DNA of 64,000 nt from Asterias amurensis (GCF_032118995.1 NC_092651.1:12487285-12551284); one strand, 5' to 3'. Positions 1 to 11,589 are shown, numbered from the stretch's first letter. The notes: generated by a model not told the origin, from the sequence alone. Numbers and translations are program-made.

Positions 1-221
1 CATTATGTGAAAAGGTGAGACATAATTTGAACTGTCGAAAGGTGAAACAAATCAAACTCAAATATTGGTTAACCAAAACCTTCTGCTGTATAACATTCTG
101 AAGGTTTATTGAATAACCATGTATACAGTTCATTTGTCATGAATTCACTGCAGCAGATAATCTGCTTAGCGATCTGCAGTAGCACTGATGGCACTTTACG
201 TCTTAAATGCACTGGAAACCT

Positions 222-598
222 TTTTATAATATTGTCAACCTTTTAGTGTATTTCAACATATGCATAACATAACACACCTGTGCAATATTTTACTCAATTG
301 GACGTCGGAGTTGCGAGACATTAATGGAGGAAAAATACTATTGTGACACATGTGACAAGGGTATGCTTTTAGATGCTTGATTTCGGGACCTCGAAATCTA
401 ATGAGGTCTCGAAATCAAATTAAAATATTTTATTGGAAAATTACTTCTTCTCGAAAACTATGTTACCTCAGAGAGAGGCTTTTCTTACAATGTTTTGTAC
501 TATCAGCTAACTTTGTACTAACAGCTCTCCATTGTTCAAGGAAGTTTACACGCTAACAACTAGTTTGAGTAATTACCAATAGTGTCCACTGCCTTTAA
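222..598 (-). mobile_element. Short TIR element, family M1
   Basis: First of about 30 copies of family M1 in this window. Full copies are 340-440 bp. Plus-oriented copies begin with AAAGGCACTGGACACTATTG and end with its reverse complement, usually with TTAA at both outer edges. That layout fits a non-autonomous DNA transposon (MITE) with TTAA target duplications. There is no coding capacity. This copy is reversed, and its left terminus is degraded. Confidence 0.8.
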
Positions 599-651
599 CA
601 GAGAATTCCAAGGAAAGCAGCAGCGCGTATTACACACAGGACTTCAATAAC

Positions 652-986
652 TTAAAGGCACTGGACACTGTTGGTAATTACTCAAAGTAATCTGTTTGCA
701 TAAAAACTTTCTTGTAACAAGCAATGGAGAGTTGTTGTTAGTATAAAACATAATGAGAATTGCCCCTCTCTGAGGTAATCTCTCACTCAAATTGATAAAA
801 CACTTCATACCTTTGAGCACCTGAAAGCACACAACTTTGTGCAAGGGTTTTTCTTCTTTCATTATTCCCCTGCAACTTCGATGGCAAATTGAGTTTAAAC
901 TCCCACAGATTTGCCTTTTCATGCACGTTAGGATATACCACGTGTTAATAATGTTCTATGACAGAGGTGTCAAGTGCCGTTAAAGG
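652..986 (+). mobile_element. Short TIR element, family M1
   Basis: Plus-oriented copy. It faces the preceding copy across about 50 bp, so the pair forms a large inverted repeat. The 3' terminus is diverged. Confidence 0.75.
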
Positions 987-1424
987 TTCAAATTAACAAC
1001 AAAAACGAGGTCCGAAACCAGTGAAGACATATAATTTTGGATCTCTGTTTTGTCCGTGACTCCCACGGCCGACTGTGCTTAAACGTCCGAAGTTTTTGGT
1101 TATGTTTTATGTTGGGTGACATAAGTGCGAACTCTGGTCTTTGAAAACTACCAATATGATTTTACATGGGTGCTTTGAACTACTACAAGACTCCAGTAAA
1201 ATAACATTAACTCAGTGTGTGATTCATAAATATATAGAAAACTAATCCGAGGCGCTTGAGAGGAAAAGAAACCGAAACAAAATGGTTGATACAAAGTTAG
1301 GGATCAAAATAGTGCCTAATTAAAGATGCTAAGAACAACATTTTGTTTAACTGATGCTCAGTTCTGCTGAGAAGAGAGTGTTTAGAAAAGAATATGCTTC
1401 AGCAGCTCTTTAAAGGATTCGGGT
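987..1424. other. Intergenic, nothing recognised
   Basis: AT-rich sequence without a convincing open frame, domain or repeat match elsewhere in the window. Confidence 0.5.
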
Positions 1425-1835
1425 TCTTTTTCCAAATGTCCACAGATTTACATTAAACTTACATGGTTTGAAGATAATGATAGTGGAAAGCTTCTCTTCG
1501 AAAGGTCGTGTAGTTTTTTAGAGAAATGAGTCAAACAAGTCACAACATGATTTTGATCTCATGAGACCAAAATTATTTAAGCATGTAAAATCCCCTTAAC
1601 CAGTTATGATATTTTACCAAAACCATAGCATAACTGGTTAATACGATTTTACATACTAAAACTGAGACGAAAATGATTACCTTTACTCATTTCTCAAAAA
1701 CTACAGCACCTCAGTAAGTAAAATTTCAAGGGAAGCTTTCTACTATCTTAATCTTCAAACTGTGTAAGTTTAATGCAAATCTGTGGACATTGTGGTTTTT
1801 TTGTTAGGAAAAAGTACATAATACCCTTTAAAGTT
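1425..1835. mobile_element. Palindromic repeat, family M2
   Basis: The two halves are inverted copies of each other: the left half carries TCCACAGATTTACATTAAAC and the right half its complement near 1770-1795. The centre holds AACCAGTTATG and CATAACTGGTT. The same structure occurs at 48506-48985, and right halves at 28985-29300. Likely a foldback non-autonomous transposon. Confidence 0.7.
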
Positions 1836-2107
1836 TGGACCTGATGTGTGTATGATTCAATCGTTGATGGGATAGACAATAATCGTTGTATCATGCTACA
1901 AACACGTCATGTTCCTTGTCTTCAACATCAGTAAAGTATGCTAAGAGTCATTGCGCAAATAATAACCAGACTATTTGCACTTCCAGCCTCAGTCTTGTTC
2001 ATTGATTCGAATGAGAGAAAATCAAGATGGCTGTACCATCATTAATGCTCTCGTACTTAGGGCGGTCAACTCGCCTCAATTCATTTGACATATAGCAACA
2101 GTCTCTA

Positions 2108-2345
2108 AAGTATTGGTGTAGCGGTGTCTTGCCTAGCCTTCCACCTCTGGGACCCTGGTTTGAATCTCACTATAGGGGCACTGTGTGGGTTGGGTTTTCA
2201 GTCACTATTGACTGCGTGGGTTTTTCATGAGAACAGTTCTCTGGGGTTTTCCTCCCACATCTCAACTGGAATTTATTCATTTTCTTCTATCTTCTCGTTT
2301 GGCTCTTATAAAGAGCGTTGGGATGGATAAATCCAAATCCAATTC
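2108..2345 (+). mobile_element. tRNA-derived SINE-like repeat
   Basis: A tRNA-like head with a box B-like GGTTTGAATCTC near 2158 is followed by a body with GGGTTTTCCTCCCACATC and a tail ending in ATAAATCCAAATCC. A diverged relative lies on the minus strand at 52700-52945. The class assignment is from structure only. Confidence 0.55.
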
Positions 2346-2351
2346 AAACAT

Positions 2352-2731
2352 TTTAAAGACACTGGACACTTTTGGTAGTTGACTAAGACCAGTCTTCTCA
2401 CTTGGTGTATCTTAACATATGCATAAAATAACAAACCTGTAAAAAATTGAGCTCATTTGGTCGTCGAAGTTGCGAGATAATGGGGGAAAACACACGAAGT
2501 TGTGTGCATTAAGATGCTTGGTTTCGTGACCTCAAAATCGAACTCTGAGGTCTCGAAATCATATTCGTGGAAAATTACTTCTTTCTCGAAAAGTACGTCA
2601 CTCCAGAGGGAGCCGTTTCTCACAATGTTTTATACCATCAACCTATTCCCATTGCTTGCTACCGAGTATTAAAGTTTTTATGGTAACAATTATTTCAAGT
2701 AATAACCAATAGTGTCCACTGCCTGTTAAGA
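2352..2731 (-). mobile_element. Short TIR element, family M1
   Basis: Near full-length reversed copy. It shares its terminal GTTA with the start of the next copy, so the two are directly abutted. Confidence 0.8.
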
Positions 2732-3096
2732 CAGTGGACACTATTGGTAATTGTCAAAAACCAGTCTTCTCACTAGTTGTATCTCATCATATGCATGAAA
2801 TAACAAAGCTGTGAAAATTTGAGCTCAATCGGTTATCGGAGTTGCGAGATAATAATGAAAGAAAAAACACCCTTGTCACACAAAGTTGTGTGATTTTGAG
2901 ACCTCAAATTCTAAACTTGAGGTCTCGAAATCAAATTCGTGGAAAATTACATCTTTCTCGAAAACTACGACACTTCAGAGGGAGCTATTTCTCACAATGT
3001 TTTATATCATCAAACTCTCCCCATTACCCATTATTAAGTAAGATTTTTTGCTAATAATTATTTCAAGTTATAACCAATAGTGTCCACTGGCTTTAA
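2728..3096 (-). mobile_element. Family M1 element at the left edge of the duplication
   Basis: Reversed copy ending in GTGTCCACTGGCTTTAAG, which runs straight into the first base of duplicated unit A. The matching copy before unit B (6853-7221) has the same right flank but the opposite orientation. Confidence 0.8.
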
Positions 3097-3679
3097 GTGG
3101 CCCATCGGAACGTTCTGGTAGTCCATCCATCAAGTGGCTTGTGGGCGTACGCACACAGTATCGTTCTTTAGCGCCTAAGTAATTTACTGGCAATCAGTTC
3201 CAGGCAATCTCCAAGAGTAGAATCATTCATTTGAATGTTCACATTATTTGTTTTTTCTCCGGGATCGTAAGACAAAGTTAGAAATTACCCCCGTGCTACC
3301 ACATGCACTGTAGTTGGTTGCCTGAAACTATAAGCTGCCTAATATATACAAAATTACCTCGTGTGACAAGGCTCTGAAACGCTACATTAAGTATAGCTAA
3401 GTTATAAACCTTCAGAGCGTCTTGGAGGCAACCGAATGCATTGGATGCAAAATAGACACTTGAGTACAACAGATACGTTTGTCAACACCGTATTTCTGTC
3501 CCCAAGTATTGCATTCAAATAAACATGTGGATGTTTGTTCTTCATGGTGATTGCATAAAAGTGGTTGAAATTTCCACGTCTGACTTGGCGTTAAAAGTCC
3601 TTGAAAATGCTCCATTTGTTGTACTTCAATTATTAATTTGCCATAGCCTCTTTGTAATGTTTGAGTTTACTCTCCAGCC

Positions 3680-4674
3680 TCACATGGTGAACGAGTTTGA
3701 TTCCTCCTGATAACGACGTCCCAGCAGTTTGCGTACCCCTTCTCTGAATCGCTTATATTTGATTCCGTAGATGATTGGGTTGATGCATGAGTTGACTGCA
3801 ACCAGTGAGACCGAAATGACGTAGATGTTACCACCGAAGTCCAACGGCCAGCCAAGATTGAAGAGAAAGAAGACGATCTGGTTGGGAGCCCAGCAGACCA
3901 AGAACGAGATGAAGACAATCAGTAGCGTCTTGAAGGTGTTCCGTCGAGCGCGTCGGAGTGAGTTATCTCGTGTCTCGACGGCCGGTGGTGCTGTCGACGT
4001 CACCGACCCCGCGACCGTAACGACCCGGGGTGCCGTATCGACCGGGGCTACCGTAATGACCCGGGGTGCCACTGCGAGGCGCTGGACCCCCTTCTTCAAC
4101 ACGAACATGATGCTGGCGTATGCAAAAATCATGATGAACACCGGGAGAAAGAACTTGATGCATATGAAGATTGCTCCTATAAGCTGAGTCCTTCCTGAAG
4201 ACTCAAAGTAACACTTGCCTCCGCTGAAGACATGGACTACCGAAATGTACAATCCTTGCAAGAAGACTCCCATAATCCAGGAGCAACAGACCAACACGAT
4301 GACGACTCGACGGGTGAAAAGACCGCAGTATCTCAAGGGGAACACGATGGCGAAGAACCGCTCCAAAGTCACGGAGAGCAGGTTCAGCGTAGACGCGTTA
4401 AACGCACCCCATAGGAGTAAGTTCCCATCCAGATGTGGCAGAGAATCCAGTTGGCCGGAGTGTCCTGGAGCGTCTCCGGCACGGGGACGTTGCTCTCCAG
4501 TAATAGCACGACGGAGCCGAACAGGTCGATAACGGCCTGGTTGAAAATCAGTGCATTCGTCAGCGTGTGCATGAAGCTCACTTTATAAATGACCAGACAG
4601 ACGAGGGTGTTCCCCAGGATGCCAAACGATCCCACAATAGTTTTCACTATCCGTAGAAAAATAATATTCTCCAT
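3680..4674 (-). pseudogene. Rhodopsin-family GPCR, frameshifted duplicate copy
   Basis: Tandem copy of the intact receptor at 7811-8803, same orientation, single exon. The ATG at 4674 corresponds to that of the intact gene. The frame runs through TM1, TM2 and the start of TM3, then breaks near 4424-4426, where three Cs stand in place of four in the other copy. The remaining frame, from late TM3 through TM7, is intact to the stop at 3680. It keeps the ERF motif after TM3, the GGKCYFES loop cysteine, CWAP in TM6 and NPIIY in TM7. The C terminus has one extra codon (RRYQEES against RRQEEP). A second +1 change lies upstream of the ATG. With a single lesion and otherwise high identity, the inactivation is recent or a sequencing indel in a C run. 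As read, the product would be truncated after about 96 residues. Confidence 0.85.
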
Positions 4675-5024
4675 GATTGCAAAACAACGCAACAACGAAG
4701 GTTTCCCCTCCGATGACTGCCAGTGCCAACAAAAAATACGTTCTTTTTTATAAATAAGTATTTACTTTGCGTAGCTATAGCGATAATGCACAAAACAAAA
4801 TAATTGACAATACATCGCAAGATGATGGGGCTTGCTTTTCTAGTAAAGATGACAAACGAGGCTGCCTTGGGAAAAGTGTCCCGTCCCCGATCACCCGGAC
4901 AAGTCACGTGGGGAATATTATTTCACACGTGAAGTGTGATGGTTGAAATACTTAATGAGTCTCGCCTTGTATGGGAAAAAAATCAACCTCATGAGTTTTT
5001 GACACAAAGCTTCTGGGACCTTTT

Positions 5025-5032
5025 TTTATATA
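5025..5032 (-). promoter_or_regulatory. TATA-like element upstream of GPCR copy A
   Basis: Reads TATATAAA on the minus strand, about 350 bp upstream of the ATG, and is conserved at 9156-9163 in unit B. A CACGTG E-box lies between it and the ATG at 4905-4910. Function is inferred only from position and conservation between recent duplicates. Confidence 0.3.
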
Positions 5033-5488
5033 AAGAATCGTTTATGAACAAAAGGACTTAAAAAGAAGAAGGAAAAGAAAAAAAAAGAAAAAACCTGGTG
5101 TGATATACCAATATAATGAGGCCACGGTGGAAGATCACAAGGGTGTAATTTGGCACTGCTCAAGGACAATTGTCTCTCCGGCTAAACATTGGATGAGTTT
5201 ACACTTTACGTGTGAATAAGCAATCCCCCCCTCCAATAGTCCTATACTGCTATTTATCTTTTTATTTGTTCAGTTTGTCTTTCTATTTATGCATATATTT
5301 GTTGATAGGTCACATTGCTTCGGGTGTCCCCGTAGCGTTAAAGTGGTACACGTACATTAGCATAATTAAAAATTGTCCCGGGACTTTTTTTTTATTGTAG
5401 TGCTGTTGTGATGTTAGTGCGGTTTCAGTTAAGCTGGAACGCTTCTCAAAGAAGCATGGTGCAACTGTTCCTATGTGTGTTGTGTTTA

Positions 5489-5774
5489 AAGCCACTGGAC
5501 ACTATTTTTTTGTAATTACTCAAAATAATGTTTAGCATAAAAACTTAGTTGGTAACAAGCAATGGAGAGCTGTTGATAGTATAAAACATTGTGAGAAACG
5601 GTTTCCTCTGAAGTAACGTATTTTTCGAGAAAGAAGTTATTTTCCATTATTATATCGCAAGTTCGACGACCAAATCAAATGTTCACAGGTTTGTTATTTT
5701 GTGCATATGTTGAGATACACCAAGTGAGAAGACTGGTCTTTGACAATTACCTATGGTTTCCACAGTGTCTTGAA
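5489..5774 (+). mobile_element. Family M1 element, internally deleted
   Basis: Plus orientation. It lacks the central block with the paired GAGGTCTCGAAATC arms seen in other copies. An equivalent insertion is at 9620-9903, so it predates the segmental duplication. Confidence 0.75.
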
Positions 5775-6553
5775 CTAATATCTGGCAAACAATATTGCTT
5801 AGCAGTTGTCTGCTAAGCAGCTATGAGCAGGATACCAGTCACATTTGGTACACATACAATTTCAAAGAGCTCCTCATCAGCAAACAATGCAGAAAAAGTT
5901 GCATAGCAGTTGTCTGCTAAGCAGCAATGAAATTCCAAAGAGATCCTTATCAGAAAACAATGAAGACAGTTTGGTATAATGTGAAACTTCAATCGAGCTT
6001 ACTAGATGCAGAAAATAGTTTGGAGTTTGGGTTTGGGTTGAAAATGGGGTAAGGGTTTTTTTGGATGGGAATCGGGATTGAGGCTATGATTGGGGGGGGG
6101 GGGGTTCAAGTTTATGGTTAGGGTTATGATGCAGGGTATATCTTTATCAAACATGGCAAGTGAAAACCATTTGTATCCGTTTATTATAACAGTCTTGCCA
6201 CATGAAAGCATTGTTTAAACATGACCGTAACTAACACCAAGCACTCGTGGCGTACTTTCCATCAGACTTCTCAACATTTGCGCGTGGGTTGTAATACGTG
6301 AAAGTGCGACGGATGGAACCTGTTGAACCGTTCATGTTTTTACGATGAACCTGTCATGGCTGTTACACGGCCCCTTAGTCAATACAAAGTACATCATCAT
6401 CATTAGCTGGGAGGAAATTTCATTAAGAGTCGGGGATAACACGTTTTTAATTATGTGTAATGGGATGAAATTGTGGCATCCCCTTTTAGAAAAAAACCCT
6501 CGTAGTATACCCAAGCAGTTTTTCTCTGTGTAGGATTGCCACTCTCAAAAACC

Positions 6554-6747
6554 ATGAGGTCTCGAAATCAAGCATCTGAAAGCATACAGCTTGTGCGACA
6601 AGGGTGTTTTTCTTTCAATACTATCTCGCAACTTCGACGACCAATTGAGCTGAAATGTTCAAAGATTTGTTATTTTATGCATAATGTTTATATACACCAA
6701 GTGACACGACAGGTCTTTGACACTTACCAAAGGTGTCCAGTGTTTCT
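6554..6747 (+). mobile_element. Family M1 element, right half only
   Basis: Starts inside the central palindrome (GAGGTCTCGAAATCAAGCAT) and ends GGTGTCCAGTG. The same truncated copy is at 10616-10808. Confidence 0.7.
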
Positions 6748-6852
6748 ATTTGAGTGTGCTTGGATGGGGCAGTGGGAAAACGGAAAATGAAAAACTTTGC
6801 AATATCAGCTGATGATGGGACAATAAAATAGAATTTCTCGACATCTTGTCTG

Positions 6853-7221
6853 TATTGGTTATTACTTGAAATAATTATCATCATAAAACCTTTCTTGATT
6901 ACGAGTAACGGGAAGAGGTTGATAGTATAAAACATTGTGAGAAACAGCTCCCTCTGGAGTGACGTAGTTTTCGAGAAAGAAGTAATTTTCCACGAATTTG
7001 ATTTCGAGACCTCAAGTTTAGAATTTGAGGTCTCGAAATCAAGCATCTGAAAGCACACAACTTCGTGTGACAAGGGTGTTTTTTCCTTTTATTACTATCT
7101 CGAAACTTCGACGACCAATTGAGATCAAACTTTCACAGGTTTTTTATTTTATGCATATGTTGAGATACACCAACTGTGAAGACTAGTCTTTAACAATTAC
7201 CAATAGTGTCCACTGGCTTTA
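6853..7221 (+). mobile_element. Family M1 element at the junction of units A and B
   Basis: Plus orientation; it lacks the first bases of the left TIR. It lies exactly between the end of unit A and the start of unit B, so M1 ends coincide with the duplication breakpoints. Confidence 0.8.
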
Positions 7222-7810
7222 AGTGGCCCATCGGAACGTTCTGGTAGTCCATCCATCAAGTGGCTTGTGGGCGTATGCACACAGTATCGTTTAGCGCCTA
7301 AGTAATTTACTGGCAATCAGTTCCAGGCAATCTCCAGGAGTAGAATCATTCATTTGAATGTTCACATTATTTTTTTCTTCGGGATCGTAAGACAAAGTTA
7401 GAAATTACCCCTGTGCTACCAACGTGATCCTGTCGCATGCACTGCAGTTGGTTGCCTGGAACTACAAGTTGCCTAATATATACAAAATTAGTTGTGTGAC
7501 AAGGCTCTGAAACGCTACATTTAGTATAGCTAAGTTATAAACCTTCAGAGCGTCTTGGAGGCAACCGAATGCATTGGATGCAAAATAGACACTTGAGTAC
7601 AACAGACGTTTGTCAACACCATCTTTCTGTCCCCAAGTATTGCATTCAAATAAACATGTGGATGTTTGTTCTTCATGGTGATTGCATAAAAGTGGTTGAA
7701 ATTTCCACGTCTGACTTGGCTTTAAAAGTCCTTGAAAATGCTCCATTTGTTGTACTTCAATTATTAATTTGCCATCGCCTCTTTGTAATGTTTGAGTTTA
7801 CTCTCCAGCC

Positions 7811-8803
7811 TCACATGGTGAACGAGTTTGGTTCCTCCTGACGACGTCCCAGCAGTTTGCGTACCCCTTCTCTGAATCGCTTATATTTGATTCCGTAGAT
7901 GATTGGGTTGATGCATGAGTTGACTGCAACCAGTGAGACCGAAATGACGTAGATGTTTCCACCGAAGTCCAACGGCCAGCCAAGATTGAAGAGAAAGAAG
8001 ACGATCTGGTTGGGAGCCCAGCAGACCAAGAACGAGATGAAGACAATCAATAGCGTCTTGAAGGTGTTCCGTCGAGCGCGCCGGAGTGAGTTATCTCGTG
8101 TCTCGACGGCCGGTGGTGCTGTCGACGTCACCGACCCCGCGACCGTGACGACCCGGGGTGCTGTATCGACCGGGGCTACCGTAATGACCCGGGGTGCCAC
8201 CGCGAGACGCTGGACCCCCTTCTTCAACACGAACATGATGCTGGCGTATGCAAAAATCATGATGAACACCGGGAGAAAGAACTTGATGCATATGAAGATT
8301 GCTCCTATAAGCTGAGTCCTTCCTGAAGACTCAAAGTAACACTTGCCTCCGCTGAAGACATGGACTACCGAAATGTACAATCCTTGCAAGAAGACTCCCA
8401 TAATCCAGGAGCAACAGACCAACACGATGACGACTCGACGGGTGAAAAGACCGCAGTACCTCAAGGGGAACACGATGGCGAAGAACCGCTCCAAAGTCAC
8501 GGAGAGCAGGTTCAGCGTAGACGCGTTAAACGCACCCCATAGGAGTAAGTTCCCCATCCAGATGTGGCAGAGAATCCAGTTGGCCGGAGTGTTCTGGAGC
8601 GTCTCCGGCACGGGGACGTTGCTCTCCAGTAAAAGCACGACGGAGCCGAACAGGTCGATAACGGCCTGGTTGAAAATCAGTGCATTCGTCAGCGTGTGCA
8701 TGAAGCTCACTTTATAAATGACCAGACAGACGAGGGTGTTCCCCAGGATGCCAAACGATCCCACAATAGTTTTCACTATCCGTAGAAAAATAATATTCTC
8801 CAT
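7811..8803 (-). CDS. Orphan rhodopsin-family GPCR, intact copy
   Basis: A 330-residue, intronless seven-helix receptor of class A, acting at the plasma membrane. The start is the first ATG at 8803; a TAA lies in frame upstream (before 8860), and a longer reading from a TTG is rejected. Hallmarks by residue from this ATG: GNTLV with N22 in TM1; FNQAVIDL with D50 in TM2; C79 before TM3; ERF (105-107) in place of DRY; loop-2 cysteine C155; CWAP (261-264) in TM6; NPIIY (299-303) in TM7. The third intracellular loop (about 194-247) holds two APRVxTVA repeats. The extracellular N terminus is very short (about 10 residues). The FNQAxxD version of TM2 is common in orphan echinoderm and other invertebrate receptors; the ligand cannot be told from sequence. 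Upstream are a CACGTG at 9033 and a TATA-like element at 9156. Confidence 0.9.
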   Translation of the reverse strand: MENIIFLRIVKTIVGSFGILGNTLVCLVIYKVSFMHTLTNALIFNQAVIDLFGSVVLLLESNVPVPETLQNTPANWILCHIWMGNLLLWGAFNASTLNLLSVTLERFFAIVFPLRYCGLFTRRVVIVLVCCSWIMGVFLQGLYISVVHVFSGGKCYFESSGRTQLIGAIFICIKFFLPVFIMIFAYASIMFVLKKGVQRLAVAPRVITVAPVDTAPRVVTVAGSVTSTAPPAVETRDNSLRRARRNTFKTLLIVFISFLVCWAPNQIVFFLFNLGWPLDFGGNIYVISVSLVAVNSCINPIIYGIKYKRFREGVRKLLGRRQEEPNSFTM

Positions 8804-9155
8804 GATTGCAAAACAACGCAACAACAAAGGCTCCCCTCCGATGACTGTCAGTGCCAACAAAAAATACGTTCTTTTTTATAAATAAGTATTTACTTTGCGT
8901 AGCTATAGCGATAATGCACAGGACAAAATAATTGACAATACATCGCAAGATGATGGGGCTTGCTTTTCTTGTGAAGATGACAAACGAGGCTGCCTTGGGA
9001 AAAGTGTCCCGTCCTCGATCACCCAGACAAGTCACGTGGGGAACATTATTTCACACGTGAAGTGTGATGGTTGAAATACTGAATGAGTCTCGCCTTGTAT
9101 GGGGGAAAAAAAATCAACCTCATGAGTTTTTGACACAAAGCTTCTGGGACCTTTT

Positions 9156-9163
9156 TTTATATA
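9156..9163 (-). promoter_or_regulatory. TATA-like element upstream of GPCR copy B
   Basis: TATATAAA on the minus strand, at the same position as in unit A. A poly-purine stretch (9181-9224 on the plus strand) lies beyond it. Confidence 0.3.
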
Positions 9164-9619
9164 AAGAATCGTTTATGAACAAAAGGACTTAAAAAGAAGA
9201 AGGAAAAGAAAAAAAAAGAAAAAACCTGGTGTGATATACCAATATAATGAGGCCACGGTGGAAGATCACAAGGGTGTAATTTGGCACTGCTCAAGGACAA
9301 TTGTCTCTCCGGCTAAACATTGGATGAGTTTACACTTTACGTGTGAATAAGCAATCCCCCCTCCAATAGTCCTATACTGCTATTTATCTTTTTGTTTGTT
9401 TCAGTTTGTCTTTCTATTTATGCATATATTTGTTGATAGGTCACATTGCTTCGGGTGTCCCCGTAGCGTTAAAGTGGTACGCGTACATTAGCATAATTAA
9501 AAATTGTCCGGGGATTTTTTTTTGTATTGTAGTGTTGTTGTGACGTTAGTGCGGTTTCAGTTAAGCTGGAACGCTTCTCAAAGAAGCATGGAGCAACTGT
9601 TCCTATGTGTGTTGTGTTT

Positions 9620-9903
9620 AAAGCCACTGGACACTATTTTTTTGTAATTACTCAAAATAATGTTTAGCATAACAACTTAGTTGGTAACAAGCAATGGAGA
9701 GCTGTTGATAGTATAAAACATTGTGAGAAACGGTTTCCTCTGAAGTAACGTATTTTTCGATAAAGATGTTATTTTCCATTATTATATCGCAAGTTCGACG
9801 ACCAAATCAAATGTTCACAGGTTTGTTATTTTGTGCATATGTTGAGATACACCAAGTGAGAAGACTGGTCTTTGACAATTACCTATAGTGTCCACAGTGT
9901 TTT
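9620..9903 (+). mobile_element. Family M1 element, internally deleted
   Basis: Unit B counterpart of the element at 5489-5774. Confidence 0.75.
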
Positions 9904-10615
9904 GAACTAATATCTGGCAAACAATATTGCTTAGCAGTTGTCTAACAATGCAAACAATGCAGAAAAAGTTGCATAGCAGTTGTCTGCAAAGCAGCAATGA
10001 AATTTCAAAGAGATCCTTATCAGAAAACAATGAAGACAGTTTGGTATAACGTGAAACTTCAATCGAGCTTATTAGATGCAGAAAATAGTTTGGGGTTTGG
10101 GTTTGGGTTGAAAATGGGGTAAGGGCTTTTTTGGATGGGAATCGGGATTGAGGCTATGATTGGGGGGGGGGGCAAGTTTATGGTTAGGGTTATGATGCAG
10201 GGTATCTTTATCAAACATGGCAAGTGAAAACCATTTGTATCCGTTTATTATAACAGTCTTGCCACATGAAAGCATTGTTTAAACATGACCGTAACTAACA
10301 CCAAACACTCGTGGCGTACTTTCCATCAGACTTCTCAACATTTGCGCGTGGGTTGTAATACGTGAAAGTGCGACGGATGGAACCTGTTGAACCGTTCATG
10401 TTTCTACGACGAACCTGTCATGGCTATTACACGGCCCCTTAGTCAATACAAAGTACATCATCATTAGCTGGGAGGACTTTTCATTAAGAGTCGGGGATAA
10501 CATTATTTTAAATTACGTGTAATGGGATGAAATTGTGGCCTCCCCTTTTAGAAAAAAAACCCTCCTAGTATACCCAAGCAGTTTTTCTCTGTGTAGGATT
10601 GCCCTCTCAAAAACC

Positions 10616-10808
10616 ATGAGGTCTCGAAATCAAGCATCTGAAAGCATACAGCTTGTGAGACAAGGGTGTTTTTCTTTCATTACTATCTCGCAACTTCAAC
10701 GACCAATTGAGCTGAAATGTTCAAGATTTGTTATTTTATGCATAATGTTTATATACACCAAGTGACACGACAGGTCTTTGACACTTACCAAAGGTGTCCA
10801 GTGTTTCT
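10616..10808 (+). mobile_element. Family M1 element, right half only
   Basis: Unit B counterpart of the fragment at 6554-6747. Confidence 0.7.
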
Positions 10809-11100
10809 ATTTGAGTGTGCTTGGACGGGGCAGTGGGAAAACGGAAAATGAAAAAATTTGCAATATGAGCTGATGATGGGACAATAAAATATAATTTCTC
10901 GACATCTTGTTTGTAGTGTGGTGGAGAGCCTGCTCGGAATCCCAAAATTGGCAAAATGCATTTTGACAAATTGTCGGAAGGCAATTTAAAACTCAATGGG
11001 ACCAGTAGTTATTTTCAATACACTTGTGTATAGGTAGATCTACTGGGGAGATTTGTCCCATATGCCTGAAGAACTAAAATTAGTTTTGAACTCAAGTAGG

Positions 11101-11257
11101 TTAAAGGGGCACTTTACCGTCGTGATCACAGCGAGTCGGTGGCCAGACATTAAATTCCGAACGCCCACACAGTTACTGAGTAACTGGGTGAGAGTTAATG
11201 CTTCCATGTCAAGCCGCAAACAGACTATGATCGTAATGACATTGCCCCTTTAAAGGA
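11101..11257. mobile_element. Short TIR element, TTAAAGGGGCA type
   Basis: Starts TTAAAGGGGCACTTTACCG and ends CATTGCCCCTTTAA, with TTAA at each end. About 155 bp, no coding capacity. The only copy noticed. Confidence 0.6.
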
Positions 11258-11454
11258 CACTGTCCTGAAAATCAAAACAGGGCCAAGTATCACCGTGTAG
11301 AGCAGATTTTGTGTTTGCGCGACTTTCCATTTTGTGCCGTAAGCACTTGACAAGGTAAGGTGTTTACTGTATGGAAGCTAACAATGCAAATCCATGGTGA
11401 GCGCGAAAGCTAACTATTAAATTACAAAACGCTTAAAGGCACAGCAGGCGATTG

Positions 11455-11582
11455 AACGAAACGCTAGGATGAATCATATCTCGAGTTAGGACGAGTAAAT
11501 CTAGGATGGGTTCAATGCGTCTTAACGTCTTCGGATATACGGAACTTATATCCTAAGATTAGTCCTATATAAGTTTGGAAGA
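11455..11582. mobile_element. Diverged TAGGACTAG-type foldback element
   Basis: Carries CTCGAGTTAGGACGAGTAA and further TAGGA/TCCTA pieces in the style of family M3 (best copy at 35948-36125), but diverged. Confidence 0.45.
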
Positions 11583-11589
11583 ATTTGGT

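Larger units (their letters stand above)
3087..6855. repeat. Tandem segmental duplication, unit A
   Basis: Begins GGCTTTAAGTGGCCCATCGG and ends near CTCGACATCTTGT. It is nearly identical to unit B at 7215-10916 apart from scattered substitutions and small indels. It holds the broken GPCR copy, its 5' flank, two partial M1 elements and a G run at about 6091-6103. Between 5775 and 6553 there is no gene, only short palindromic GCTTAGCAG-type repeats and unrecognised sequence. Confidence 0.9.
7215..10916. repeat. Tandem segmental duplication, unit B
   Basis: Second copy of the 3.7-kb unit, carrying the intact GPCR. It ends at CTCGACATCTTGTTTGTA, after which sequence not shared with unit A begins. 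Non-coding parts (7222-7810, 8804-9619, 9904-10615) hold no further gene that I can see. Confidence 0.9.

Noticed and set aside
644-922. 92-residue frame and the many similar ones in M1 copies
   Set aside because: They recur with each transposon copy in different frames and carry no conserved protein.
3825-4187. 120-residue plus-strand frame, also present at 7953-8315
   Set aside because: Antisense shadow of the GPCR coding sequence.
8804-8860. N-terminal extension of the intact GPCR from a TTG
   Set aside because: Not a plausible animal start codon. The first ATG is at 8803, and a stop lies in frame upstream.
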